Part shown: one piece after another, positions 6,096 to 12,665 of the stretch
Position numbering within the stretch: the first letter of the stretch is position 1
Layout: the number at the start of each line of letters is the position of its first letter
From: a virus
DNA: 21,104 bases
IMG/VR virus record: IMGVR_UViG_3300048790_000086
Coordinates: 1 to 21,104 of that record
Direction: 5' to 3' (one strand)
Program-made: the position numbers and the translations under genes
Notes under the pieces: model-generated
The model's database searches: none
What the model was told of the DNA's origin: nothing
The model's input: only the letters and a program-made list of their open reading frames with translations

Positions 6096-6308
6096 TTACA
6101 TCGAAGCAATCTGCGCGATCTTGTATCGGTTGTAAGTGTGGTTGCGCTTGATCTGGGTTTTGTCCTGCTTGCCGGTTCCGCGACACGAGAAGCATTGACC
6201 GGTATGGACTGACTTGCCGTTCACGGTGCCGCCCCAGCTGTAGGTTCCGGTGCCACGGCATTTCGGGCAGGTGCCAGGTGTTTCGGCGGGGTAAGCTAGG
6301 TCATACAT
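6096..6308 (-). CDS. DnaJ-type zinc-finger protein, 70 aa
   Basis: Two CxxCxGxG motifs, CPKCRGTG (14-21) and CFSCRGTG (39-46), form the paired cysteine pattern of the DnaJ central zinc-binding domain, here reduced to one zinc site. There is no J-domain, so it is not a co-chaperone in the usual sense. Free-standing fingers of this kind are common in phages and usually unassigned. The C-terminal tail is basic (KTQIKRNHTYNRYK), which would suit nucleic-acid or protein contact. AAGGGA lies eight bases before ATG 6308, within a leader nearly identical to those at 7893 and 8198. Tandem 16-bp repeats lie 40-77 bases upstream of the start. Confidence 0.75.
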   Translation of the reverse strand: MYDLAYPAETPGTCPKCRGTGTYSWGGTVNGKSVHTGQCFSCRGTGKQDKTQIKRNHTYNRYKIAQIASM

Positions 6309-6347
6309 TTCCGTATCCCTTTCTCTGCGTCTGGAAAGACCTTACCA

Positions 6348-6385
6348 CGTTCCGTGCGTCACGCAACGTCGTTCCGTGCGTCACG
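6348..6385 (-). promoter_or_regulatory. Tandem 16-bp repeat, candidate operator
   Basis: CGTTCCGTGCGTCACG occurs twice without change, at 6348-6363 and 6370-6385, with a period of 22 bases. Each copy contains the inverted repeat CGTG-CGT-CACG. The pair fills the gap between the - strand genes starting at 6308 and ending at 6399. This is the arrangement expected for two adjacent binding sites on one face of the helix. Confidence 0.5.
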
Positions 6386-6398
6386 AAACACGAAAGCG

Positions 6399-6578
6399 TT
6401 ACTCCTTACCCCATTTCGCTTCAACAATAGCCTGTGCTGCGCACGCGCGGCTGATCGGGTCTGTGCTTCGCTCCGCAATCGCGCGCAACGCGGCTATCAG
6501 GTTGTTTACGCGCTGCTTTTCGCGTTCTCGAAAGCGGTGCGATCGTGCGGTGTTCTTGTTAGGGCGCGGCGCGGTCAT
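6399..6578 (-). CDS. Small basic helical protein, 59 aa
   Basis: ATG at 6578 opens a 59-codon frame ending TAA at 6399. It fills an otherwise empty gap in the - strand block. The product is basic and helical: ARSHRFREREKQRV, then LIAALRAIAERST and an Ala-rich C-terminal helix ending KWGKE. It aligns by eye with the 70-residue product of 5878-6090 (Arg-rich start, AL-x2-IA-x2-ST core, Ala-rich end), which suggests an old duplication. The ribosome-binding site is weak (AAGAGC). Function unknown; charge is compatible with DNA or RNA binding. Confidence 0.6.
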   Translation of the reverse strand: MTAPRPNKNTARSHRFREREKQRVNNLIAALRAIAERSTDPISRACAAQAIVEAKWGKE

Positions 6579-6590
6579 GTGCGGATGCTC

Positions 6591-6863
6591 TTACGGGAAG
6601 CGGTCGAAATATGGCTTTGTCGCCCATACCCAAATGCGGCCGGTTTCGTCATAGATGTAACCGGCATCTCCTGAGCGCCATACTATGTGTGATTGGTCTT
6701 CCGGTTCTTCGTCGGTAAGTGTGCATCCTGATACAGTTTCGTAAACCATCGTCGGCACTTGGATTTTGTGCATCTCGATATTGACGGCGTGTTCGATGTT
6801 GTCTCCGTCCGGGCATGTCGCCAGTAGGAGATCTGGCAGTAGGGCTAGGGTGTAGGTAGTCAT
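6591..6863 (-). CDS. Small hypothetical protein, 90 aa
   Basis: The start is set at ATG 6863, with AGGAG ten bases upstream. The longer frame to 6941 overlaps the upstream gene and has no such site. The product looks like a compact beta-rich domain: TTYTLALLPDLLLATCP, then a HKIQVPTMVYETVSG strand pair, an acidic turn (DEEPEDQ) and a C-terminal segment with several Trp and Tyr residues (GYIYDETGRIWVW). No family is recognised. It is 12 bases from the next gene downstream and belongs to the same packed block. Confidence 0.65.
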   Translation of the reverse strand: MTTYTLALLPDLLLATCPDGDNIEHAVNIEMHKIQVPTMVYETVSGCTLTDEEPEDQSHIVWRSGDAGYIYDETGRIWVWATKPYFDRFP

Positions 6864-6876
6864 TTTCTGTTCGCTC

Positions 6877-7113
6877 CTAGTCCTGATACCCATGCGGATA
6901 CATGGTCGATGAATGATCTCGGCAGCTTTCGCATGGTTCAATATGAGCCGGCGACCATTTGCCTGTTATCGGTCGAGCGATGCGCTTCGGCGTTTTGTCA
7001 CTCGACCAGCGCGGTTCGTAAATGTAGAACCGATCCGTTGTTCGTAGCAGCGTTCCGCGTGTTAGGCATGGACCGGCGGCACTGAACTCGCGGACGATTT
7101 TGGTTTCTGACAT
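6877..7113 (-). CDS. Small hypothetical protein, 78 aa
   Basis: ATG at 7113 is preceded by AAGGGG eight bases upstream, in a leader similar to that of the gene starting at 7688 (both contain CGAAGGG and a following GAACG). The product has a strand-rich first half (TKIVREFSAAGPCLTRGTLL, then RFYIYEP) and a C-terminal CESCRDH motif that, with a nearby His, might bind a metal. No known family. The 68 bases between it and the upstream stop at 7182 hold its leader and nothing else I can identify. Confidence 0.65.
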   Translation of the reverse strand: MSETKIVREFSAAGPCLTRGTLLRTTDRFYIYEPRWSSDKTPKRIARPITGKWSPAHIEPCESCRDHSSTMYPHGYQD

Positions 7114-7181
7114 ATCTCGTTCCCCTTCGTTATCCTGGTCTGATCCAGGCCACGCCCGGCCGGAGCCGGGTCTGGTCATGA

Positions 7182-7688
7182 TCAAGCCGCTTCGATCGCT
7201 TTGACTTCCTCGACACGCGGAAAGGTGCCTTTGATCATGCGCGCGTTGGAACCTCGCATGGACACTTCTAAATCCCAGCGGGCCGCTAGCTTGCCGTTTC
7301 TCCGTACCTCGAGTGCCAAAACATCGCCGTAAATGCCTAGCTCGAGCAGCCAAGGGGATGAATGATCGTCGGCGCCGAACCGGAAGCTGATTTCATCGCC
7401 AGCCCGCAGCGTGGCCAGGACGCTGCCCAGCGGCGTGACCGAGTTGGGATATTGCCACAGCAGCGTGAAAGCCGAAGCACGGGACGTGTCCACATTCCAG
7501 CGGTGCTCAAAGATAGGCTCCACGGCGATGTGATAGTAAACCTCGCGCTCCTGAAATGGTTTGTCATCCTGGCGCTTGATTTCCTTGATGCAGTAGACCG
7601 CTGGCTTTGGATCCCGCCGCACAACAATGCGATCGCACTGCCGGAAAGCGTTCACGTCCATTTTTGTCAGTGTGTACCATTCGGTCAT
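7182..7688 (-). CDS. Hypothetical beta-rich protein, 168 aa
   Basis: The start at ATG 7688 is fixed by GAAGGGA about eight bases upstream; the longer frame to 7823 runs over the preceding 59-residue gene. The first 60 residues alternate strands (RIVVRRDPKPAVYCIKEIKR). The second half looks like a beta-sandwich: LGSVLATLRAGDEISFRFGA, WLLELGIYGDVLALEVRRNG, then KLAARWDLEVSMRGS. It ends in a short charged helix. It is the second largest protein of the block. I recognise no family and no catalytic motif. The strand-rich C-terminal half might be a binding domain. Confidence 0.7.
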   Translation of the reverse strand: MTEWYTLTKMDVNAFRQCDRIVVRRDPKPAVYCIKEIKRQDDKPFQEREVYYHIAVEPIFEHRWNVDTSRASAFTLLWQYPNSVTPLGSVLATLRAGDEISFRFGADDHSSPWLLELGIYGDVLALEVRRNGKLAARWDLEVSMRGSNARMIKGTFPRVEEVKAIEAA

Positions 7689-7713
7689 TGTCGCGTTCCC
7701 TTCGTTCGTGTTG

Positions 7714-7893
7714 TTACAACGTCCCCAGATCAAACCCGTCCTCGTCGCGAACCATAACCACAAACCCGCGTTCCCAGAGATCGACGGTGTAAGTCCATTC
7801 GTCTCCGGGGTAGGTATTGGCATCCGCGATCCGCTGCGCTGCCTCGGCAGTGCGGTAGAAGGTGATTGATTGGGTGGTGATTGTGCCTTGCAT
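7714..7893 (-). CDS. Small hypothetical protein, 59 aa
   Basis: This 59-codon frame starts at ATG 7893 behind an AAGGGAG ribosome-binding site in the leader AAGGGAGATACGGAA, shared almost base for base with the gene starting at 8198. The product reads as a small alpha/beta domain: ITTQSITFYRTAEAAQRIAD, then a Trp-containing strand (EWTYTVDLWERGFVVMVRDE) and an acidic tail DGFDLGTL. The WTYTVDLWERGFVVMV pattern resembles a short beta-hairpin. No family recognised. It lies 14 bases after the stop of the first gene in the block. Confidence 0.7.
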   Translation of the reverse strand: MQGTITTQSITFYRTAEAAQRIADANTYPGDEWTYTVDLWERGFVVMVRDEDGFDLGTL

Positions 7894-7907
7894 TTCCGTA
7901 TCTCCCT

Positions 7908-8198
7908 TTAGCTAATGAGTGTGTAAGTCGTCCGATAGTAGCGGCATTGCCCTTGACCGCTGACATAGCCGTTGCCCAGGTGGAGGACTTCGTTCTTGGC
8001 GTCAGTTTTGATCAGATCGGTGCAACCTTGGAGTGCTTTCGCCATACGAACCGGAATGGTGCCAGAGAATCCAAAGCGCTCTATCTGGTAGGTTCCCGGT
8101 TGGCATTCGGCTGTTTCAGCCTCGTTCGGGGTAACGATCATCATTTCAGTTTGCAGGTGCCTAGCTTTGGAGCGGAGCCAGTTGAGTTCGTTTGCCAT
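7908..8198 (-). CDS. First gene of the minus-strand block, hypothetical, 96 aa
   Basis: The start is placed at ATG 8198, with AGGGAG about ten bases upstream in the shared leader. The longer frame to 8366 would cross the promoter region and overlap terS. The N-terminus is a short helix (ELNWLRSKARHLQTEMM). The remainder looks beta-rich (GTYQIERFGFSGTIPVRM, HLGNGYVSGQGQCRYYRTTY). No family recognised. As the promoter-proximal gene, it should be the most strongly expressed of the block. Two tandem palindromes and a candidate promoter lie 27-73 bases upstream. Confidence 0.65.
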   Translation of the reverse strand: MANELNWLRSKARHLQTEMMIVTPNEAETAECQPGTYQIERFGFSGTIPVRMAKALQGCTDLIKTDAKNEVLHLGNGYVSGQGQCRYYRTTYTLIS

Positions 8199-8224
8199 TT
8201 CCGTATCTCCCTCTCGATTGGCAA

Positions 8225-8253
8225 AATCTACCAGCACACCGTTCGCAACGCAA
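8225..8253 (-). promoter_or_regulatory. Candidate promoter of the minus-strand block
   Basis: On the - strand TTGCGT (8253-8248) and TAGATT (8230-8225) are separated by exactly 17 bases, 27 bases before the start at 8198. The boxes match consensus at three and four positions. A perfect palindrome (8240-8250) overlaps the -35 and spacer, which suits repression. Confidence 0.5.
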
Positions 8254-8271
8254 TCCCCTATGTTCGCAACG
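8240..8271. promoter_or_regulatory. Two tandem palindromic sites, candidate operators
   Basis: GTTCGCAACG occurs at 8241-8250 and again at 8262-8271, a spacing of 21 bases or two helical turns. The first copy extends to the perfect palindrome CGTT-CGC-AACG (8240-8250). They lie in the divergent gap between the - strand block and terS, overlapping the candidate - strand promoter. Confidence 0.6.
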
Positions 8272-8341
8272 GTGGTAACATAAACGTGAGGTTGCGGGGC
8301 GGGGAAAGTGTGCCATTTTGCGAGGGCATTGGATTTGTGGG

Positions 8342-8833
8342 ATGAAAAAGCGCGCGCCGAAGACACAGGAACGCATACTGGATGAGTTAGAGGTTCCTGA
8401 GAGGTTTCGGGAAGTCGTGCCTGTTCCTGAAGTCAAGCGCGGCAAAAGTCACATTGAGACGATGGATAATCTCGGGATTGATGGTCTATGCCTGCTGATC
8501 AAAGCCGGCAAAGCCGTCTGGAAAATATCCGAGGAAATCAGCGTTCCGGCTGGGACAATTTACGATTGGCTGGGCAAAGATCCCGAACGTTCCGCGCGCG
8601 CGCGGCAAGCTAGAACGGAAACTGCCGAAATCTGGGACGAACTGGCAGAAAAGACGCTGATAGAGGCGGGTGCTGACCTTGACTTCCAGAAAGCCCGCGA
8701 ATTGGCGCATCATTACCGCTGGCGAGCGTCGAAGATCGCGCCGCAGTATTATGGTGACAAGAAAGAGGTTAACGTGAGTGGGCAGGTTACGTTTACCTCG
8801 CTGATTGCCGACAGCTTTAAGTCAGACGGGTGA
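8342..8833 (+). CDS. terS: Terminase small subunit, 163 aa
   Basis: A helix-turn-helix (about residues 58-80, VWKISEEISVPAGTIYDWLG) sits where small terminases carry their DNA-recognition domain. The segment that follows (DPERSARARQARTETAEIWDELAEK) is the long helix pair of Sf6-type small subunits. The C-terminal third would bind the large subunit. It recognises the packaging site and positions the large terminase. ATG at 8342 is preferred over TTG at 8318, although the nearest ribosome-binding site (GAGGG) is rather far. Its stop overlaps the start of terL by four bases (GTGA), the usual coupled pair, which adds strong support. Confidence 0.8.
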   Translation: MKKRAPKTQERILDELEVPERFREVVPVPEVKRGKSHIETMDNLGIDGLCLLIKAGKAVWKISEEISVPAGTIYDWLGKDPERSARARQARTETAEIWDELAEKTLIEAGADLDFQKARELAHHYRWRASKIAPQYYGDKKEVNVSGQVTFTSLIADSFKSDG

Positions 8834-10305
8834 GTGCCGAAGCTCTCCGCGCCTGGCGTGCGTCGCCGACAAGGATGGTGCGAGACCTGTTCAAAGTTAC
8901 GCCGGACGCATGGCAAGAAGAGGTTTTGGAATCTTTCCCGCATAATCAAAGACTTGCAATGCTTGCTTCAAAAGGACCGGGAAAAACTTGTGTACTGGCT
9001 TGGTTATGTTGGAATTTTCTGTTAACGCGACCAGACCCAAAAATAGCGGCGACTTCGATCAGTTCTGACAATTTGGCTGATGGGCTCTGGACCGAGATGG
9101 CTTTTTGGCAATCCAAATCATCCCTCCTGCAAGCCCTATTCACATGGACGAAAACCCGCATCGAGCTGAAAGAGCGGCCACAAACTCACTGGATGGCCGC
9201 TCGCGCCTGGTCGAAGACAGCAGATCAACAGGCGATTGCACAAACACTGGCAGGCTTGCACGCTGACTACATCCTGTTCGTGCTCGACGAAAGCGGCGGC
9301 ATTCCTGATGCCGTGATGGCGACGGCCGAGGCTGCGCTGTCGTCCTGCGTTGAGGGGCATATCGTCCAGGCCGGCAATCCGACGCACCGCACTGGTCCAT
9401 TATATAGAGCAGCGACATCCGAGCGGCGCTTGTGGCGCGTGTTCGAGGTCAACGGCGATCCGGACAATCCAAAGCGTTCGCCGCGGGTGTCGATCACCTG
9501 GGCGCGTGAGCAGATCGAGAAATACGGCCGCGACAACGCTTATGTTCTGGTCAACGTGTTCGGTCAGTTCCCGCCGTCGAGCATGAACACGCTGATCGGG
9601 CCGGACGAGGTGCGAGAGGCAACGCTGCGCAGGTATCACGAAGCTGACTTCGCGCATGCGGCCCGCGTTCTCGGGGTTGATGTGGCGCGGTTCGGCGGCG
9701 ATGCCAGTGTGATCTTCCCACGGCAGGGCATCTTTGCGCGCGATCCGCTGACATATCGCGAGGTCGATGGGACGCAGGGCGCAGGGTTGGTGGCGCGCTA
9801 CATGGACGATTGGGACGTTGATGCGGTTTTCATCGACGACACGGGCGGTTATGGCGCGTCGTGGATTGACAATTTGTTGCGTCTCGGCCGCTCTCCGATC
9901 GGCATCGGGTTCGCCAGCAAGGCCGCAGATCCGCGTTACGCCAACAAACGAGCGGAGATGGCATTTGATTGCGTCGAGTGGGTCAAGCGCGGTGGCCGGT
10001 TGCCTGACATCCCCGAGCTGCACAAAGCGATGACCGAGACGACATACACGTTTCAGGGCGATCGGCTCTTGATCGAGCCGAAGGAAGTGTTAAAACAACG
10101 CTTGGGTTTTTCGCCTGACCATTTTGATAGCTTAATGTTAACGTTCGCACAACCGGTAGCAAGGAAGCCGATGGGCATGCATGTGGCGTCTAAGCGCGGC
10201 CTCGAATCCGACTACGCGCCAATGCAGCAGGCATGGAACGTGAACAAGGGCGCGGCCGAGGACGCGCGGCGATCGTGGGTGCCGGGACAGAGGGGGTGGA
10301 GATAG
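8830..10305 (+). CDS. terL: Terminase large subunit, 491 aa
   Basis: The DNA-packaging motor, with ATPase and nuclease domains. The ATPase has Walker A ASKGPGKT (46-53) and Walker B ILFVLDESGG (148-157). AGNPTHRTGPLY (181-192) fits the coupling motif. The RNase-H-like nuclease has DVARFGGD (284-291), whose first Asp is a metal ligand, and FIDDTGGYG (334-342). A typical C-terminal stretch follows (FSPDHFDSLMLTFAQP). It packages DNA into the prohead through the portal and cuts concatemers. GTG at 8830 overlaps the terS stop. The length is normal for the family and the gene looks intact. Confidence 0.95.
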   Translation: MSAEALRAWRASPTRMVRDLFKVTPDAWQEEVLESFPHNQRLAMLASKGPGKTCVLAWLCWNFLLTRPDPKIAATSISSDNLADGLWTEMAFWQSKSSLLQALFTWTKTRIELKERPQTHWMAARAWSKTADQQAIAQTLAGLHADYILFVLDESGGIPDAVMATAEAALSSCVEGHIVQAGNPTHRTGPLYRAATSERRLWRVFEVNGDPDNPKRSPRVSITWAREQIEKYGRDNAYVLVNVFGQFPPSSMNTLIGPDEVREATLRRYHEADFAHAARVLGVDVARFGGDASVIFPRQGIFARDPLTYREVDGTQGAGLVARYMDDWDVDAVFIDDTGGYGASWIDNLLRLGRSPIGIGFASKAADPRYANKRAEMAFDCVEWVKRGGRLPDIPELHKAMTETTYTFQGDRLLIEPKEVLKQRLGFSPDHFDSLMLTFAQPVARKPMGMHVASKRGLESDYAPMQQAWNVNKGAAEDARRSWVPGQRGWR

Positions 10306-10601
10306 TGGACACACGCCACGCTGGAACGGATGCAAATCTAGGCACTCTTGCGCGTCTTCAATGCGTCGAGGCTATGTTGTTAGCCATTGTGCGCGCACTG
10401 GAAGCGAAAGCTGGCGAGTTCATACCAAAGGACATTGACTGGCAATCCGCTGGCACCACGCGCGCTGCATTCGATGCCTGGTGGTCCGATCACAAAGCGC
10501 GCGACAAAGCCAAGCGCGAAGAGCTGGTCCAGACCGCGCGTAACAAGGTATCGGCCGAGGAATTGCAAGCGTTGGTTAAGTGGGCGCAGGATCGGCGATG
10601 A
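10305..10601 (+). CDS. Hypothetical helical protein, 98 aa
   Basis: GTG at 10305 shares one base with the terL stop (TAGTG), and the G-rich GGGGGTGGAG just upstream can serve as ribosome-binding site. The product is mostly helical: LGTLARLQCVEAMLLAIVRA, then a DWQSAGTTRAAFDAWW segment and a basic C-terminal helix (ARDKAKREELVQTARNK). No family is recognised. It directly follows terL in a coupled chain, so a packaging or head-assembly role is possible but unsupported by motif. Confidence 0.65.
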   Translation: MDTRHAGTDANLGTLARLQCVEAMLLAIVRALEAKAGEFIPKDIDWQSAGTTRAAFDAWWSDHKARDKAKREELVQTARNKVSAEELQALVKWAQDRR

Positions 10602-10727
10602 ATGTGCCGCCGCATGCCAATCCCCCGACCGCTGTTGCTGGCGATCGTCGCTGCGGGGTTTATGGCGTGTGCGGTGGTGATCGAGGGGGTTTGGGTGGCG
10701 CTTTGGATGGTGGGATTGGTGGGATGA
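10602..10727 (+). CDS. Tiny single-span membrane protein, 41 aa
   Basis: ATG at 10602 directly follows the TGA of the upstream gene (TGAATG). The product starts MCRRMPIPRP and continues with one long hydrophobic segment (LLLAIVAAGFMACAVVI, then VWVALWMVGLVG), enough for one or possibly two short membrane spans. The positively charged N-terminus would stay in the cytoplasm. Small hydrophobic phage proteins like this may be holins or other lysis proteins, but nothing here proves it. A frame starting four bases earlier (10598) gives a Gly-rich non-membrane peptide and is less likely. Confidence 0.5.
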   Translation: MCRRMPIPRPLLLAIVAAGFMACAVVIEGVWVALWMVGLVG

Positions 10728-10776
10728 ACCGGCAGCCGGTAGAGACTGTCTAATGGTCCGAGTGAAGGGGTAGGCA

Positions 10777-11106
10777 ATGACGCGCGTTGTGCAACCAACA
10801 AAAGAGCAGGAAGCCGAATGGCGAGAGTGGGTTGAAAGTCGGCCGCCCGTCGTCCGCGCTGTGGCAGAGAAGCTTGATCCATGGACGTTATATCGGCTCA
10901 ATTGCAAGCATCGCGTGTCGATTGTGTCGATATTTGAAGATGGCACGGTGAAGGTTAACATATCCGGCCGATGGAATGCGATAATCGCAGAACGGCAAGT
11001 GTTCGGCATTGATCCGAACGATCTGGAGCCGTGTGATCCGCCCGGCCCCGATGAACCTGTTGGGGCGTTAATGGATCTGGAGGACGCTGTAAGGTTGATT
11101 AGATGA
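10777..11106 (+). CDS. Hypothetical protein, 109 aa
   Basis: ATG at 10777 has AAGGGG six bases upstream. The N-terminal half is helical and charged (KEQEAEWREWVESRPPVVRA), followed by KLDPWTLYRL and a beta segment with RVSIVSIFEDGTVKVNISGR. The second half is Asp/Pro-rich. The strand segment recalls small phage beta domains that follow a helical arm. No family recognised. Its stop overlaps the next start (ATGA at 11103). Confidence 0.65.
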   Translation: MTRVVQPTKEQEAEWREWVESRPPVVRAVAEKLDPWTLYRLNCKHRVSIVSIFEDGTVKVNISGRWNAIIAERQVFGIDPNDLEPCDPPGPDEPVGALMDLEDAVRLIR

Positions 11107-11249
11107 CAGACGAGGAGCACGCCGCATGGTTCGCCGCACTGCCTGATGAGGAGCGAGCGGCAGAGTTGTGGCTGATTTTTTCGTTTGCATCTAATGATAC
11201 GGCTGGAGGGATAGATGACAAATTCAGAGATAGAAAAAATGCTCAGTAG
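11103..11249 (+). CDS. Small acidic hypothetical protein, 48 aa
   Basis: ATG at 11103 overlaps the previous stop (ATGA), and the frame ends 35 bases inside the next gene. The product begins TDEEHAAWFAALPDEERAAE, an acidic Trp-containing helix repeated in style by ELWLIFSF. It is short and has no ribosome-binding site of its own, so translation would be by coupling. No family recognised. Confidence 0.5.
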   Translation: MTDEEHAAWFAALPDEERAAELWLIFSFASNDTAGGIDDKFRDRKNAQ

Positions 11250-11754
11250 CGTTGGTTTGCATGTTAAAATACCCGATGCCGACGCTCTAAACCTACTCCG
11301 TGCCAAGGTGGCGGAGTTACAGGCGGAGAACGCGGTGCTCAGAAGGCAGACGGTGCGTGTTCCGATGTTGAGCGCGGCGCAGATGGATTGGGCGGATAAC
11401 CGGAAGCCTCTGACGGCGACGATGCTTCCCGGTCGAGTTGAATGGGTTCCTGACGGTCAGCCGGTTGCGAATAACGCTAGTCCGCGTACAATTCGCGTGA
11501 AGATGGACCCAAAAGACATTGTAGATAGGAACATTCTTGTATCGTCAAAAGAGCGTATGGACGAAGCCAATCCAATCGCCGACCGTCTAACCGATGTAAT
11601 CAAAGATCTGACAAACCATCGCGTCGATCCGGCCGGCCGCAAAGCCCTTGGCGACGCACTCGACATAGCGAACAAGGGTCCGAAGCCCGCGCCGCGGTTC
11701 GTGACAACGGACGGCGCGCGGGGTATACGGATGCCACACAGTTTGGGGGGTTGA
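11215..11754 (+). CDS. Hypothetical protein with N-terminal coiled coil, 179 aa
   Basis: ATG at 11215 has GGAGGG about four bases upstream. Residues about 26-45 (LNLLRAKVAELQAENAVLRR) form a leucine-heptad coiled coil. A basic middle, a DPKDIVDRN segment, and a C-terminal half with a helical run (ADRLTDVIKDLTNHRVDPAG) follow. The protein ends Gly/Pro-rich. Coiled-coil proteins between terminase and portal can be head-assembly factors, but a scaffold role is not supported by size or motif. Confidence 0.65.
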   Translation: MTNSEIEKMLSSVGLHVKIPDADALNLLRAKVAELQAENAVLRRQTVRVPMLSAAQMDWADNRKPLTATMLPGRVEWVPDGQPVANNASPRTIRVKMDPKDIVDRNILVSSKERMDEANPIADRLTDVIKDLTNHRVDPAGRKALGDALDIANKGPKPAPRFVTTDGARGIRMPHSLGG

Positions 11755-11762
11755 CACCTTTC

Positions 11763-11885
11763 ATGTCCCGGACGCGCACGGGAACGACGGCCCAGCTCCC
11801 TACTTTCACGCCCCCCACTTCGTCTATCATGGCGCGTAAGATGGGCAAAGACGGTCAACCGGTAACTGAAAAACGTCTAAGCTAG
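11763..11885 (+). CDS. Small basic hypothetical protein, 40 aa
   Basis: A 40-codon frame in the gap between two clearer genes, starting at ATG 11763 nine bases after the previous stop. Its N-terminal half is Thr/Pro-rich (RTRTGTTAQLPTFTPPTSS) and the rest is basic (MARKMGKDGQPVTEKRLS). Only a distant G-run serves as ribosome-binding site. It keeps the usual tight spacing, which is the main support. Confidence 0.45.
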   Translation: MSRTRTGTTAQLPTFTPPTSSIMARKMGKDGQPVTEKRLS

Positions 11886-11908
11886 GCAACGCGCTTTTGG
11901 AGGATGGC

Positions 11909-12085
11909 ATGAATGAGGATAGACTAGAGGCTCTTGAACGTCGCGTCACGGAACTCGAACGCGCCCTTCCCGGTCTCCGCGAGGTCCACTACATGCCGGC
12001 GGATGGGGGACGAATGCAGCCGGTGTATCGCGGCGGGCCGGCGGAGCGGGTGGATACGGCGCCGGCTGCGAAGGAGTCCGCGTAA
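11909..12085 (+). CDS. Small coiled-coil protein, 58 aa
   Basis: ATG at 11909 has GGAGG five bases upstream; a TTG 12 bases earlier would overlap that site. The first 22 residues (MNEDRLEALERRVTELERAL) form a heptad-patterned coiled coil like a short oligomerisation helix. The rest is Gly/Pro/Arg-rich and flexible. The stop codon TAA shares its last A with the next ATG (TAATG). No family recognised. Confidence 0.6.
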   Translation: MNEDRLEALERRVTELERALPGLREVHYMPADGGRMQPVYRGGPAERVDTAPAAKESA

Positions 12086-12312
12086 TGGGCTTCCTCGCCC
12101 CCAAAACCCCATCGGTTCCCGCGGTCCCCCCGACACCGCCAGCGGCGTTGCCCGCTACACTGGCAAATTCCGCGGTGTCGCAAGCCGGCGTCGATCAACG
12201 GACCAAAGCTGCCGCTGCGGCTGGCGCGGGGTTCGATGGGACGCTGACGAACCAGGGCGGGGCGGCTGGGTTGAACAATCCATCTTCGGCGACTAGGTCT
12301 CTCTTGGGTTGA
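12085..12312 (+). CDS. Small Ala/Pro-rich phage protein, 75 aa
   Basis: The protein begins MGFLAPKTPSVPAVPPTPP and becomes Ala/Gly-rich, ending AAGLNNPSSATRSLLG. This shape (MGF start, proline-rich arm, Gly-rich centre, a final LLG) matches small unassigned proteins found next to the head-to-tail connector gene in podoviruses. The N-terminal Met-Gly recalls an acylation signal, but that is speculative in bacteria. It is coupled to both neighbours (TAATG upstream, TTGA downstream). Confidence 0.6.
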   Translation: MGFLAPKTPSVPAVPPTPPAALPATLANSAVSQAGVDQRTKAAAAAGAGFDGTLTNQGGAAGLNNPSSATRSLLG

Positions 12313-12665
12313 TCTCCGCTCGCACCCGCATAAGCCGCATCCGAATGAAAAATGGCGGCGCTGATGTGCATGTCGTTCGATCTAAAGACGCAAACGAAGT
12401 TCTGAACCAGATCCGGCAATGGCATGCTGACGTGAATAAATATGAGCCGCCAAGCGCGTTCGTCGCCGTGGCTTTCTGGCCTGGTGATGCGGGTCATGAA
12501 GGGCAAAGGCATTACCTGGTCGGGTGGCATACCAAGGATGCGGCGTTGCCATTGCCGGCGTTGATGCAACTGGCAGCGGCTCAGGTTGTCCAGGAAGGAC
12601 ATACGATCGCGGCGCGAGATAGGGTAATGCGTGAACTCGGGTATGTTCCGGATGAAAGCGCGTGA
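12309..12665 (+). CDS. Hypothetical protein, 118 aa
   Basis: I start it at TTG 12309, which overlaps the previous stop (TTGA). The next ATG (12345) has no ribosome-binding site and would remove a conserved-looking basic strand (SARTRISRIRMKNGG). The middle is alpha/beta (VVRSKDANEVLNQIRQW, then SAFVAVAFWPGDAGHEG and HYLVGWHTKDAA), ending in a helix with VVQEGHTIAARDRVMRELGY. The WHTKD and HEG segments contain potential metal or catalytic residues, but no family is recognised. Confidence 0.6.
   Translation: MISARTRISRIRMKNGGADVHVVRSKDANEVLNQIRQWHADVNKYEPPSAFVAVAFWPGDAGHEGQRHYLVGWHTKDAALPLPALMQLAAAQVVQEGHTIAARDRVMRELGYVPDESA

Noticed and set aside
9400-10023. 207-codon minus-strand ORF inside terL
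   Set aside because: Antisense to the nuclease domain of terL, with no ribosome-binding site.
10380-11306. 308-codon minus-strand ORF
   Set aside because: It covers several coupled plus-strand small genes with good starts. Its Ser/Arg-rich product has no recognisable motif.
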